In this document: positions 18,695 through 27,489 of the stretch, one piece after another | Layout of the letters: every line of letters starts with the position of its first letter | Position numbering within the stretch: the stretch's first letter is position 1 | Assembly: GCF_026241165.1 (NCBI RefSeq) | Contig: NZ_JAPFQN010000001.1 | Coordinates: 186,001-250,000, forward strand | Source of the DNA: Mangrovivirga halotolerans | GTDB lineage: Bacteria; Bacteroidota; Bacteroidia; Cytophagales; Cyclobacteriaceae | Direction: 5' to 3' | DNA length: 64,000 nt | Program-made: the position numbers and the translations under genes | The notes under the pieces: model-generated | Database searches by the model: none | What the model was told of the DNA's origin: nothing | What the model saw: only the letters and a program-made list of their open reading frames with translations

Positions 18695-20959
18695 ATGGCA
18701 TTTGATATTGACATGATTAAGGCAGTTTATGAGTCAATGCCAGGCAAAATTGAAAAAGCCAGGCAACTTGTAAATCGTCCACTTACTTTAACTGAGAAGA
18801 TCTTATATAGTCACCTTCACGACAATCAGCCGCTTGAGAATTTCGAGCGTGCAAAATCGTATGTTGATTTTGCTCCGGACCGAGTTGCGATGCAGGATGC
18901 GACTGCACAGATGGCTTTGTTACAGTTCATGCAAGCAGGAAAAAAGCAAGCTGCTGTACCATCAACTGTACACTGTGATCACCTTATCCAGGCAGAAATT
19001 GGCGCTGACAAGGATCTTGAAAAGGCAAAATCTAACAATAAGGAAGTTTATGACTTCTTAAGTTCTGTTTCAAATAAATACGGAATAGGCTTCTGGAAAC
19101 CGGGAGCGGGTATCATTCACCAGGTGGTTCTTGAAAACTATGCTTTTCCTGGTGGAATGATGATCGGTACTGACTCTCACACTGTTAACGCAGGTGGTCT
19201 TGGTATGGTCGCTGTAGGTGTAGGTGGTGCTGATGCCGTAGATGTTATGGCTGGAATGCCTTGGGAACTTAAATTCCCTAAACTTATTGGTGTTAAGCTT
19301 ACTGGTAAACTTAGTGGCTGGACATCTGCAAAAGACGTCATCCTAAAGGTTGCAGGAATCCTTACTGTAAAAGGCGGTACTGGTGCAATTGTCGAATACT
19401 TTGGCGAAGGTGCTGAGTCTCTCTCTTGTACTGGTAAAGGTACAATCTGTAACATGGGAGCTGAAATTGGAGCAACAACTTCAACTTTCGGTTATGACAA
19501 CAGCATGTCTGAATACCTGAGATCTACCGAAAGAGCCGAGGTTGCAGAAATGGCTGATAAAATCAAAGAACATTTAACTGGTGATGCGGAAGTTTATGCT
19601 GATCCTGAAAAATATTTTGACCAGGTAATCGAGATCAATCTTTCTGAGCTTGAGCCTCATATTAATGGTCCTTTTACTCCGGACAGGGCAACTCCTTTGT
19701 CTCAGTTCGCTAAAGAAGTAAAAGAAAATAACTGGCCTGAAACTCTTGAGGTTGGATTAATCGGTTCTTGTACAAACTCTTCTTATGAGGATATTACCAG
19801 AGCAGCTTCAGTTGCTGAAGAAGCACAAGCTAAAGGACTTAAAGCAAAAGCTGAGTTCACAATTACTCCTGGTTCTGAGCTGGTAAGATATACTGTTGAA
19901 AGAGATGGCTACCTGAAAACTTTCGAGAACATGGGTGGTGTAGTTCTTGCAAATGCTTGTGGTCCTTGTATTGGCCAGTGGGCAAGACACACTGATGATC
20001 CGAAGCGTAAGAACTCGATCATTACTTCATTCAACAGAAACTTTGCTAAAAGGAATGATGGTAACCCGAATACCCATTCATTTGTAGCTTCTCCAGAGAT
20101 AGTTACAGCATTTGCCATTGCGGGTGATCTTACTTTCAACCCAATGACAGATACGCTTAAGAATGAAGCAGGTGAAGAAGTGAAACTTCCTGAGCCAAAG
20201 GGTATCGAGCTTCCAATTAAAGGATTTGCTGTTGAGGACGCTGGTTATCAAGCACCTGCAGAAGACGGTAGCGATGTTGAAGTAATTGTTAATCCTGATA
20301 GCGAAAGATTACAATTACTATCTCCATTCGATGAATGGGATGGTGAGAATATCACTGGAATGAAGCTACTTATTAAAGCTAAAGGTAAATGTACTACTGA
20401 CCATATTTCTATGGCTGGCCCATGGTTAAGGTACAGAGGTCACCTAGACAACATTTCAAATAATATGTTAACCGGTGCTGTTAACTTCTTTAATGAAGAA
20501 ACTGACAGTATAAAAGATCAGATTTCAGGAGAATATGACAGTGTGCCAAATGTAGCTCGTCATTATAAGGCTGAAGGCATTCCTTCTATCGTAGTTGGTG
20601 ATCATAACTATGGGGAGGGTTCTTCTCGTGAGCACGCAGCTATGGAGCCTCGTCACCTGGGTGTAAGAGTGGTATTAGTAAAATCATTTGCTCGTATCCA
20701 CGAAACAAACCTTAAGAAGCAAGGTATGCTAGGTCTTACTTTCGAAAATGAAAATGATTACGATAAGATTCTTGAGGATGATGTGATCGACATCATTGAC
20801 CTTGATTCTTTTGCTCCTGGTAAACCAATTACCTTAAAGCTTACTCATGCTGATGGTAGCACTGATACGATTGTAACTAACCATACTTACAATGAAGGTC
20901 AGATCGAATGGTTTAAAGCGGGCTCTGCATTAAATCTTATCAAAAAGCAAAATGCTTAA
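18695..20959 (+). CDS. acn: Aconitate hydratase
   Basis: The protein has 754 residues and converts citrate to isocitrate in the TCA cycle, using a [4Fe-4S] cluster. Sequence marks of the mitochondrial-type aconitase family are [10 protein letters not shown], the GTDSHT motif, the cluster cysteines in [10 protein letters not shown] and [10 protein letters not shown], the swivel-domain [10 protein letters not shown] and [15 protein letters not shown] with the catalytic serine region. Length fits the mitochondrial type rather than AcnB. It stands alone on the plus strand with a divergent promoter region upstream and a hairpin terminator 20 bases after the stop. Isocitrate from this enzyme would feed the isocitrate lyase at 30832-32115. 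The codon usage looks like that of a well-expressed gene. Confidence 0.96.
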   Translation: MAFDIDMIKAVYESMPGKIEKARQLVNRPLTLTEKILYSHLHDNQPLENFERAKSYVDFAPDRVAMQDATAQMALLQFMQAGKKQAAVPSTVHCDHLIQAEIGADKDLEKAKSNNKEVYDFLSSVSNKYGIGFWKPGAGIIHQVVLENYAFPGGMMIGTDSHTVNAGGLGMVAVGVGGADAVDVMAGMPWELKFPKLIGVKLTGKLSGWTSAKDVILKVAGILTVKGGTGAIVEYFGEGAESLSCTGKGTICNMGAEIGATTSTFGYDNSMSEYLRSTERAEVAEMADKIKEHLTGDAEVYADPEKYFDQVIEINLSELEPHINGPFTPDRATPLSQFAKEVKENNWPETLEVGLIGSCTNSSYEDITRAASVAEEAQAKGLKAKAEFTITPGSELVRYTVERDGYLKTFENMGGVVLANACGPCIGQWARHTDDPKRKNSIITSFNRNFAKRNDGNPNTHSFVASPEIVTAFAIAGDLTFNPMTDTLKNEAGEEVKLPEPKGIELPIKGFAVEDAGYQAPAEDGSDVEVIVNPDSERLQLLSPFDEWDGENITGMKLLIKAKGKCTTDHISMAGPWLRYRGHLDNISNNMLTGAVNFFNEETDSIKDQISGEYDSVPNVARHYKAEGIPSIVVGDHNYGEGSSREHAAMEPRHLGVRVVLVKSFARIHETNLKKQGMLGLTFENENDYDKILEDDVIDIIDLDSFAPGKPITLKLTHADGSTDTIVTNHTYNEGQIEWFKAGSALNLIKKQNA

Positions 20960-20980
20960 AATCATAATAAGTACATAAAT

Positions 20981-21010
20981 AAAAAGGGATCGAAAATCGA
21001 TCCCTTTTTT
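20981..21010. terminator. Bidirectional terminator between aconitase and ferredoxin genes
   Basis: GGGATCGA and TCGATCCC form an 8-bp stem with a 3-base loop, flanked by A-run and T-run, so it can stop both convergent transcripts. Confidence 0.88.
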
Positions 21011-21012
21011 TA

Positions 21013-21273
21013 TTAATTTAAAATATATTTTTGTAAATACTTCTCTCCTTCATCCGGCTTTACTTTCACATGCCAGTTATCCTTAATGATCAAAACAGGT
21101 GATTCTTTACACCTACCCGTGCATTTGGTTTTTATTACTTTGAACTCCGCCTTAAGATCATGCTTCTTTGCTGCTTGTGACAAGCTCTTTTCCAATTCCT
21201 TACTACCACACTTTTTGCATGACTTCCCGTTACATACAAAAGCAAAATGTTTTACAGCATCTTTTTTACTCAT
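21013..21273 (-). CDS. Thioredoxin-like [2Fe-2S] ferredoxin family protein
   Basis: The protein has 86 residues. Cysteines lie in VCNGKSCKKCGS (about residues 14-24) and in KTKCTGRCKESP (about 49-60), the two-part pattern of small thioredoxin-like ferredoxins related to the NuoE C-terminal half. The last part (VLIIKDNWHVKVKPDEGEKYL) matches the conserved 'v.p.d' end of the family. Such proteins carry electrons, but a partner is not evident here. The gene is convergent with aconitase and its stop lies three bases from the shared terminator. The next gene downstream in the other direction is unrelated, so it is probably monocistronic. Confidence 0.82.
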   Translation of the reverse strand: MSKKDAVKHFAFVCNGKSCKKCGSKELEKSLSQAAKKHDLKAEFKVIKTKCTGRCKESPVLIIKDNWHVKVKPDEGEKYLQKYILN

Positions 21274-21349
21274 AACTCATGTAACGCAATAAAACCTAAT
21301 ATGTTAATTGAATTTTGAGCAAAAACTCACTAAATCTTTCATCATCAAA

Positions 21350-22933
21350 TTACCCGCTAATTGCCTGCATTAACAATGCGCAAATATAAGCTCCATAGGT
21401 ACCCAACGCATAACCTAATACAGCTAATAGAACTCCTACAGGTGCTAGAGAGGGGTGAAACGCTGCTGCAACTACGGGTGCAGATGCTGCTCCTCCAATA
21501 TTTGCTTTACTACCTACAGCAACAAAAAAGAATGGGGCTTTAATTATTTTAGCCACAACTAACAAAATAATGACATGGAAAGACATCCAGATCAGTCCAA
21601 TCAGAAAATATTGCGGATATTCAACTACTGCACCAACATCCATTTGCATACCTATCGAGGCTACCAGTATGTAAATGAAAATACTCCCAAATTTACTCGC
21701 TCCTGAACCTTCTAATTTACGTGCCTGGGTAAAAGATAATACAAATCCAATAGTAGTAGTCACTATAATTAACCAGAAAAAGGAAGAACCCAAACTCATT
21801 TTACGACTTGCATCAGGGAAGTTGGTTGAAAACCATGGGGCAAGATTATCAGCAACAAAGTGACCAATCGCCACTGCAGTAAATGCAACAGAAAGAATGA
21901 TCATCATATCTCTGAAAGAAGGAATTTTGGCTACTGAAAGACTAAAATCCTCCATTTTCTTTTTAAGATTATCAATGGCTGAGGTATCTGCTTTCAATTT
22001 TTTATCTAAGATGTGTGTCCTTGCCGCACCGATAAGTAAGAACGCCATCCATAGTTCGGCAACCAAAACATCTACTGCAATCATAACTGAATACAATCGG
22101 CCACTTGGTTTAAACACTTCATACATAGCAGCCTGATTGGCTCCACCACCAATCCATGACCCGGCTACTGTTGACATTCCTCGCCATAAGGTATCAAAAA
22201 ACTCTTCTCCTATCAAACCCGGAAATAAAGTATATGCAAGCCACAAAGCAACCGGACCTCCAATTATAATGCTTATAGTCGCAGTGAAAAACATGATTAA
22301 CGCCTTCGGACCCAGTTTTAATACCTCTTTAAAATCAATACTTAACGTTAATAAAACCAACCCTGCAGGTAACATAAACCTTGATGCCACATAATATACA
22401 TTAGATAATGAAGCGTTTACTATTCCAAATAAGCTAAGTAAAGAAGGAATAAAATAGCATAATAATAGAGCCGGAATTACTGAATAGAATTTCTTGAAAA
22501 ATGGTATTTTACTACCGGAAGTGTAAAATATCAATCCGAGAATAAACATTAACAAACCAAAAACAACAGCATCATTTTGAATTAATGGTCGTTTTTTGAT
22601 CAAATAAAATGATTTAGCAATTGTTTCCTCTCCGGAAATAATTTTCACTTTAATTTTTTCATGTCTTGAACCACTTAATCTTATATAATTTTTATCAGGA
22701 ATGGTTTCCAGCCCGTAAGCTTCAATTATCAAGCTGTCCTTTCCTACTTCCATATAATCATCTAAATGGATAAAAAATGGACCTTCCTTAAGAAAATAGG
22801 CACTTTCAGGTCGTAAAAGATCTATCTCTACTCCCTCTTCATAAGTATTTTCAAATGCGAAATCAGATTTTTCCTGACTTAACCCGAAATAAAAAGTAGA
22901 AAGAATCAATAAAAGTGATAATAAATTTTTCAT
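21350..22933 (-). CDS. DUF819 family membrane protein with a secreted N-terminal domain
   Basis: The protein has 527 residues. A signal peptide (MKNLLSLLLILSTFYFGLS) and about 90 residues of soluble, probably periplasmic, beta-rich sequence come first. From about residue 125 on there are some 11-12 hydrophobic segments, including GLLMFILGLIFYTSG, the glycine-rich GSWIGGGANQAAMYEVF and SKANIGGAASAPVVAAAFHP near the end. Those glycine/asparagine motifs are characteristic of DUF819 (YjcL-like) proteins, an uncharacterised family of probable transporters. The periplasmic extension is not part of the usual DUF819 protein as I know it. The Nudix gene lies only 3 bases upstream on the same strand, so the two are co-transcribed. 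The substrate is unknown. Confidence 0.85.
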   Translation of the reverse strand: MKNLLSLLLILSTFYFGLSQEKSDFAFENTYEEGVEIDLLRPESAYFLKEGPFFIHLDDYMEVGKDSLIIEAYGLETIPDKNYIRLSGSRHEKIKVKIISGEETIAKSFYLIKKRPLIQNDAVVFGLLMFILGLIFYTSGSKIPFFKKFYSVIPALLLCYFIPSLLSLFGIVNASLSNVYYVASRFMLPAGLVLLTLSIDFKEVLKLGPKALIMFFTATISIIIGGPVALWLAYTLFPGLIGEEFFDTLWRGMSTVAGSWIGGGANQAAMYEVFKPSGRLYSVMIAVDVLVAELWMAFLLIGAARTHILDKKLKADTSAIDNLKKKMEDFSLSVAKIPSFRDMMIILSVAFTAVAIGHFVADNLAPWFSTNFPDASRKMSLGSSFFWLIIVTTTIGFVLSFTQARKLEGSGASKFGSIFIYILVASIGMQMDVGAVVEYPQYFLIGLIWMSFHVIILLVVAKIIKAPFFFVAVGSKANIGGAASAPVVAAAFHPSLAPVGVLLAVLGYALGTYGAYICALLMQAISG

Positions 22934-22936
22934 GAA

Positions 22937-23584
22937 TTATAGGTTCTTAAGTATGGTTCGTAATTCAGACAACATCATTGCTGTTGCACCCCAGACAATA
23001 TGGCCTTCAACATCAAAATAAGGAGCATGCAATCTGATGCCTCTTGCAGCCTGAATGTTTGTTGTTTTTACAGTCTCCGGATCAATCAAACTTTTAACCG
23101 GAAACGGAATAATCTTTTCAACCTCTCCCTCTTCCGGGACAAAGTCTGGTTTGTAATCTAGATAACCAATAGAAGGTATCACTAAAAAATTACTTGCGAA
23201 TATAAAAAGCTCAGATAAATTACCCAAAATATTAATATCTGAAGAATTAACACCTATCTCTTCCTCTGTTTCCCTTATCGCAGTTTCAATTAAATTTTTA
23301 TCCCCCGGTTCTTGCTTTCCTCCAGGCAGACTGATCTGTCCACTATGAACCCCAGGATACTCAGGCCTCAGCATTAATGGTAGCGAAATAGTTCCATCAT
23401 CTTCGGGGTAAAACAAGACCATCACACCGCCCATTTTAGCATCCCGGCCAGGATTAAAATATTTTTCAGCAAGATTTTCATCAAATCTGGCAGACATTTC
23501 CAGCTGCGCAGACCTCCCTGGCAGCGGTTTTTTTAATATCCTTTCAAGTTTCTCTATAAAACTCTCAAAATTTAACTCCTCCAT
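22937..23584 (-). CDS. Nudix hydrolase, CoA pyrophosphatase (NudL-like)
   Basis: The protein has 215 residues. It has a full Nudix box (LPGGKQEPGD...AIRETEEEIGV, about residues 90-115), preceded by RPEYPGVHSGQISLPGG, the UPF0035-type signature of CoA pyrophosphatases that split CoA into phosphopantetheine and 3',5'-ADP. Length fits the group (about 190-220). It is the first gene of a two-gene unit with the DUF819 protein (3 bases apart). The metal-binding glutamates REtEEe are all present. Confidence 0.88.
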   Translation of the reverse strand: MEELNFESFIEKLERILKKPLPGRSAQLEMSARFDENLAEKYFNPGRDAKMGGVMVLFYPEDDGTISLPLMLRPEYPGVHSGQISLPGGKQEPGDKNLIETAIRETEEEIGVNSSDINILGNLSELFIFASNFLVIPSIGYLDYKPDFVPEEGEVEKIIPFPVKSLIDPETVKTTNIQAARGIRLHAPYFDVEGHIVWGATAMMLSELRTILKNL

Positions 23585-23769
23585 AAATAAGGTTTAACAT
23601 AAGCATTTTATATTTGCTTTGATTTATAAACTTTAAAAATAGACAAAACCAGCTATTTTACTACAAGAATTTGTTTTGAGTAATTAATTGTATTAGATTT
23701 CAGTTATTTAGTTGCATTTTTCAGGTTGAAATCTGAGATACTTTTTCTAAGACGCCATTTTTTGTTGAT

Positions 23770-26571
23770 ATGTATAGGTATATTTTTCTACTAGCAATAG
23801 TTATCTTAATAGGAACGGAGCATGCTGTTAATGCCCAAAGCCCAGGTGAAATAATCCAACCTTCTTCTGATGCAGGAATTGATGCAATACTCGATCCTAA
23901 TGGTGATGGGTGGATTACGAATACGGGTTCCGCTTTTACAGGAACTAATGAATCATCTGAATTTGAATTGAATTTCATTGGAATTCCTGGCCCTAATGAG
24001 ATTAATGGAGATGCTATCGAAGGTGGCGATTGCGGGAATTATGATTTTGTAACAGGTCAGGATCAAACCGGGCTTTATTATTATTATTTAAATCCTGATA
24101 GCGCAATCAATACTGCAGATGACGGGGTTATATTCAGAGCTAGATCCGGTGACTTAAACTCAAATGACGTTTCTCTTCATGTATTAATAGAATCAAATCC
24201 TGACCATGCCGGTTTTGACAGAGAAATATCCATATCAACTTACACTTTCTTTGGTTTCCAATTACAATTAAAAAGCATTTTTAATCTTGAAACCGGTCAG
24301 GAAACAAATGTATATGAAAACGTATTTCAGCACAGTTTGGCTAATCCAAATGCGGGAAGTTGTGTAGTTCCGGTATTTACGGATATGTACTTCGATCTTT
24401 CTGAAATTGGTATATCAGCCGATCAGGATATCAAAATCACAACAGTTATTGCCAGAAACAGAAATAACTGGACTGGAGCTATTAATGCAACAAGTAGCGT
24501 TTTTGATAAAGAAATCTCTGACATTTATAATGTAGATGACTCTGGAATCACTGATATTAATTCTGGATTAGCCCAAAGCATATCAGGCTATCAGTATTTC
24601 ACTTTGGCGGGTGAACCTCCGGTTATTAACACCACAGATGCCAATGTTGATGAAAATGCACCGGTGGGCACAGAGGTAATTACGGTTGATGCCTCAGACC
24701 CGGACAATGACAACCTCCTGTTTAAAATTATTGGAGGTAATATCAATAATGCTTTCACTATTGATAAAAACACTGGATTAATTACTGTGACTAATCCTGC
24801 AGCAATTGATTACGAGACAAATCCAACATTCGAACTTATCATTGAAGTAAGAGATAGAAATGGCAATAAGGTTCAGGGAACAATTACTATTACAGTAAAT
24901 AATGTTAATGAACCACCTTCAATATCTGGCACTGATCAGGAAATTGATGAAAACGCTGACGCAGGTTTACTCCTGACCACATTAATTCTGAGTGATCCGG
25001 AAAACAATATTGAAACTGTTGAAATTACAGGAGGAAATATTAATAATGCATTCTTAATTGACTCGGATGGTAATATCAAAGTAAATAATTCATCTGCAAT
25101 TAATTTTGAAGAGACCCCGGAATTTAATCTCGAAATCACTGTAACTGATATTAGAGGGCTCACTGCAATCATAACTATAAAAGTGACAGTGATAGATATC
25201 AATGAACCTCCTACAACAGATAGTAAATTTGTGGAAGTAGTTGAAAATTCTCCTGTAAATACTATTGTTTCAGAATTATTGGCAACAGATCCAGATGGTA
25301 ATTTTGCAGGATTTGAAATAATTGGAGGAGACGGAGCTGATTATTTTAATCTTTCTGCAGATGGAACTCTAACTGTGGGAGATGCTTCTGTTTTAAATCA
25401 TGAAGTAAATCCTGAATTTACAATAATTGTAAGAGTTGTAGATGAGGAAGGTCTTGGAAGTGAAGCCCAAATTACAATTAAAATTGGTGATATTCCGGAA
25501 CCACCGGCAATTTCGGCATCTGATGAAACTGTAGAGGAAAATAGTCCTAATGGCACCTTAATAACTACAGCTATTGTCACAGATCCAGAAAATAACGTAC
25601 TCCGGTTATTTATAACAAACCCTGATACTCCTTTTGGAATAAGAAATAATGGAGAGATTTATGTTGCTAATCAGTCTCTTTTAGATTTTGAATCACAACA
25701 ATCCTGGACACTTCAATTGGGGGCAATTGATAATACTGACCTTGAAGGATCAACCTCTATAACAATTACCGTATTAAATATTAATGAAGCCCCTTCTGCA
25801 GATACTTTATTTTATGAAGTATTAGGTGGTGAAATGATTTCTGACAATATAGTTAAATACCTTAGCGACCCTGAAAATGATCCAGTGAATTTATCTTCAA
25901 CTGGCTCTATTCAGAGTGACTTTGGTACTATCACTTATAATAACACAGGGTTTGAATATCTGGCAAACAACTGCTCAAGTGGTACGGATTACATTTCTTA
26001 TAAAGCGTGTGATAATGGTAGTCTTTGTGCTGAATCTATATTAGCAATTACCGTTATTGTGATGGATAGTGATGAGGATGGTATACCAGATCATATTGAA
26101 ATTGGTGAAGATATCAACAACCCACTGGATTCTGACGAAGATGGCACTCCTGATTACCTATCAACAGATAGTGATGGTGATGATATCCCTGATTCAGAAG
26201 AAGCGGGTAGCGATCCTTGTAATCCGGCAGACTTCAATAATAATGGCATTCTTGATTATAGAGAAGAAGAAATAGTTATTAAACCTTTAAAACCAACTAA
26301 AGGATTTTCACCAAATGGTGATGGTAATAATGATTTCTGGACAATCGAGGGAATCGGAGAATTTCCACAGAATAGAGTAGAAATTTACAATCGATGGGGG
26401 AATTTGATCTATCAGGCCACAGGTTATGACAATTTTAATGTAAGGTGGGAAGGTCAAAATACAGAACTAAACTTAGGTGGTGAAGGAGCTCCCGATGGGA
26501 CATATTTTTATTTCTTATACATTGAAGGATCATCTAAACCCTTGCAAGGATTTTTAGTGTTAAAAAGGTAA
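23770..26571 (+). CDS. Secreted cadherin-repeat protein with T9SS (CHU_C) C-terminal domain
   Basis: The protein has 933 residues. A signal peptide ends near HAVNAQS. Residues about 30-275 are a unique N-terminal domain found in large gliding-motility-associated proteins. Four cadherin-like repeats (about 280-675) follow, with DENAPVGT, SDPENN, INNAF and DYE..P.F motifs. Then comes a calcium-binding thrombospondin type-3-like stretch (DSDEDGIPD, DSDEDGTPD, DSDGDDIPD, about 765-810). The final 85 residues begin FSPNGDGNNDFW and contain YNRWG and PDGTYFYFL, the CHU_C-type sorting domain. It is followed after 3 bases by a PorP/SprF gene and then an OmpA-family gene. This is the usual unit in which the exported protein is encoded with its own outer-membrane anchor partner. 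Confidence 0.92.
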   Translation: MYRYIFLLAIVILIGTEHAVNAQSPGEIIQPSSDAGIDAILDPNGDGWITNTGSAFTGTNESSEFELNFIGIPGPNEINGDAIEGGDCGNYDFVTGQDQTGLYYYYLNPDSAINTADDGVIFRARSGDLNSNDVSLHVLIESNPDHAGFDREISISTYTFFGFQLQLKSIFNLETGQETNVYENVFQHSLANPNAGSCVVPVFTDMYFDLSEIGISADQDIKITTVIARNRNNWTGAINATSSVFDKEISDIYNVDDSGITDINSGLAQSISGYQYFTLAGEPPVINTTDANVDENAPVGTEVITVDASDPDNDNLLFKIIGGNINNAFTIDKNTGLITVTNPAAIDYETNPTFELIIEVRDRNGNKVQGTITITVNNVNEPPSISGTDQEIDENADAGLLLTTLILSDPENNIETVEITGGNINNAFLIDSDGNIKVNNSSAINFEETPEFNLEITVTDIRGLTAIITIKVTVIDINEPPTTDSKFVEVVENSPVNTIVSELLATDPDGNFAGFEIIGGDGADYFNLSADGTLTVGDASVLNHEVNPEFTIIVRVVDEEGLGSEAQITIKIGDIPEPPAISASDETVEENSPNGTLITTAIVTDPENNVLRLFITNPDTPFGIRNNGEIYVANQSLLDFESQQSWTLQLGAIDNTDLEGSTSITITVLNINEAPSADTLFYEVLGGEMISDNIVKYLSDPENDPVNLSSTGSIQSDFGTITYNNTGFEYLANNCSSGTDYISYKACDNGSLCAESILAITVIVMDSDEDGIPDHIEIGEDINNPLDSDEDGTPDYLSTDSDGDDIPDSEEAGSDPCNPADFNNNGILDYREEEIVIKPLKPTKGFSPNGDGNNDFWTIEGIGEFPQNRVEIYNRWGNLIYQATGYDNFNVRWEGQNTELNLGGEGAPDGTYFYFLYIEGSSKPLQGFLVLKR

Positions 26572-26574
26572 CAA

Positions 26575-27483
26575 ATGAAACGGGTTTTAATAATATTTAT
26601 TTTTTTAAATATCGCAGGATGGAATATCCAGGCTCAGCAAATGCCTATGTATTCTCAATACATGTTTAATGGTGCTGCGATTAATCCTGCTTACGCAGGT
26701 AGCCAGGATGCATTTTATGCTTCAATTTTATGGAGAGAACAATGGGTTGGAGTCGAAGGAGCTCCTTCGACACAGACTTTATCAATTCATAGCCCATTGA
26801 AAAATCAAAAAATAGCGATCGGTGGTTTATTGTACCAGGACCAAATAGGAGTTACCACTAACAGGGCTATTATTCCTCAATTAACATATCGTATTCCGAG
26901 TGATAATGGAATCATGTCATTCGGATTACAAGCCGGTGTAATAAATTATGATGCGGATTATTCCGAGATTTCTTCAACCGATCCTGCTTTCAAAAATGTG
27001 ACAATAAATAGCTGGAAGCCAACATTTGGTTTTGGTATATATTATTATACTGATAAATTTTACCTGGGTGCTTCTATCCCTCAAATGAATGAGATCTATA
27101 TCGATGATACAAATGACAGTTCTGAAGCTGTATTAACTACGCATGCTTTTGTTACCGGTGGTTATGTATTTGATATTAATGCGGACATTAAACTTAAACC
27201 ACATTTGCTTGTGAAATATGCAAAGGGATCACCCTTGGGTTTTGATATGAATGTTACAGCCATTTTCCGTGATGTTTTATGGACAGGAGTATCCTACAGA
27301 TATCAGGAATCATTTACAGGATTACTTAAACTTCAGGTAACTGAAGGATTGCAATTTGGTTATAGTTATGATTTCATGACAAATAAAGACTGGAGAATTT
27401 ATAGTTCAGGTACTCATGAACTTATGCTTAGCTATAGATTTACTTTTGATAAGAATACTACGGTTACTCCAAAATACTTTTAA
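26575..27483 (+). CDS. PorP/SprF family type IX secretion outer-membrane protein
   Basis: The protein has 302 residues and a signal peptide ending at about GWNIQAQQ. The start of the mature part, MPMYSQYMFNGAAINPAYAGSQD, carries the Q-Y-M-F-N...NPAYAGS signature of the PorP/SprF family, and the rest shows alternating beta-strand patterns of an outer-membrane barrel. SprF in Flavobacterium is needed for surface display of the SprB adhesin; relatives serve other CHU_C-tailed proteins. The position 3 bases after the cadherin protein suggests that protein is its specific client. The giant adhesin at 8320-17943 has no such neighbour and might share it. Confidence 0.94.
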   Translation: MKRVLIIFIFLNIAGWNIQAQQMPMYSQYMFNGAAINPAYAGSQDAFYASILWREQWVGVEGAPSTQTLSIHSPLKNQKIAIGGLLYQDQIGVTTNRAIIPQLTYRIPSDNGIMSFGLQAGVINYDADYSEISSTDPAFKNVTINSWKPTFGFGIYYYTDKFYLGASIPQMNEIYIDDTNDSSEAVLTTHAFVTGGYVFDINADIKLKPHLLVKYAKGSPLGFDMNVTAIFRDVLWTGVSYRYQESFTGLLKLQVTEGLQFGYSYDFMTNKDWRIYSSGTHELMLSYRFTFDKNTTVTPKYF

Positions 27484-27489
27484 TACCGG

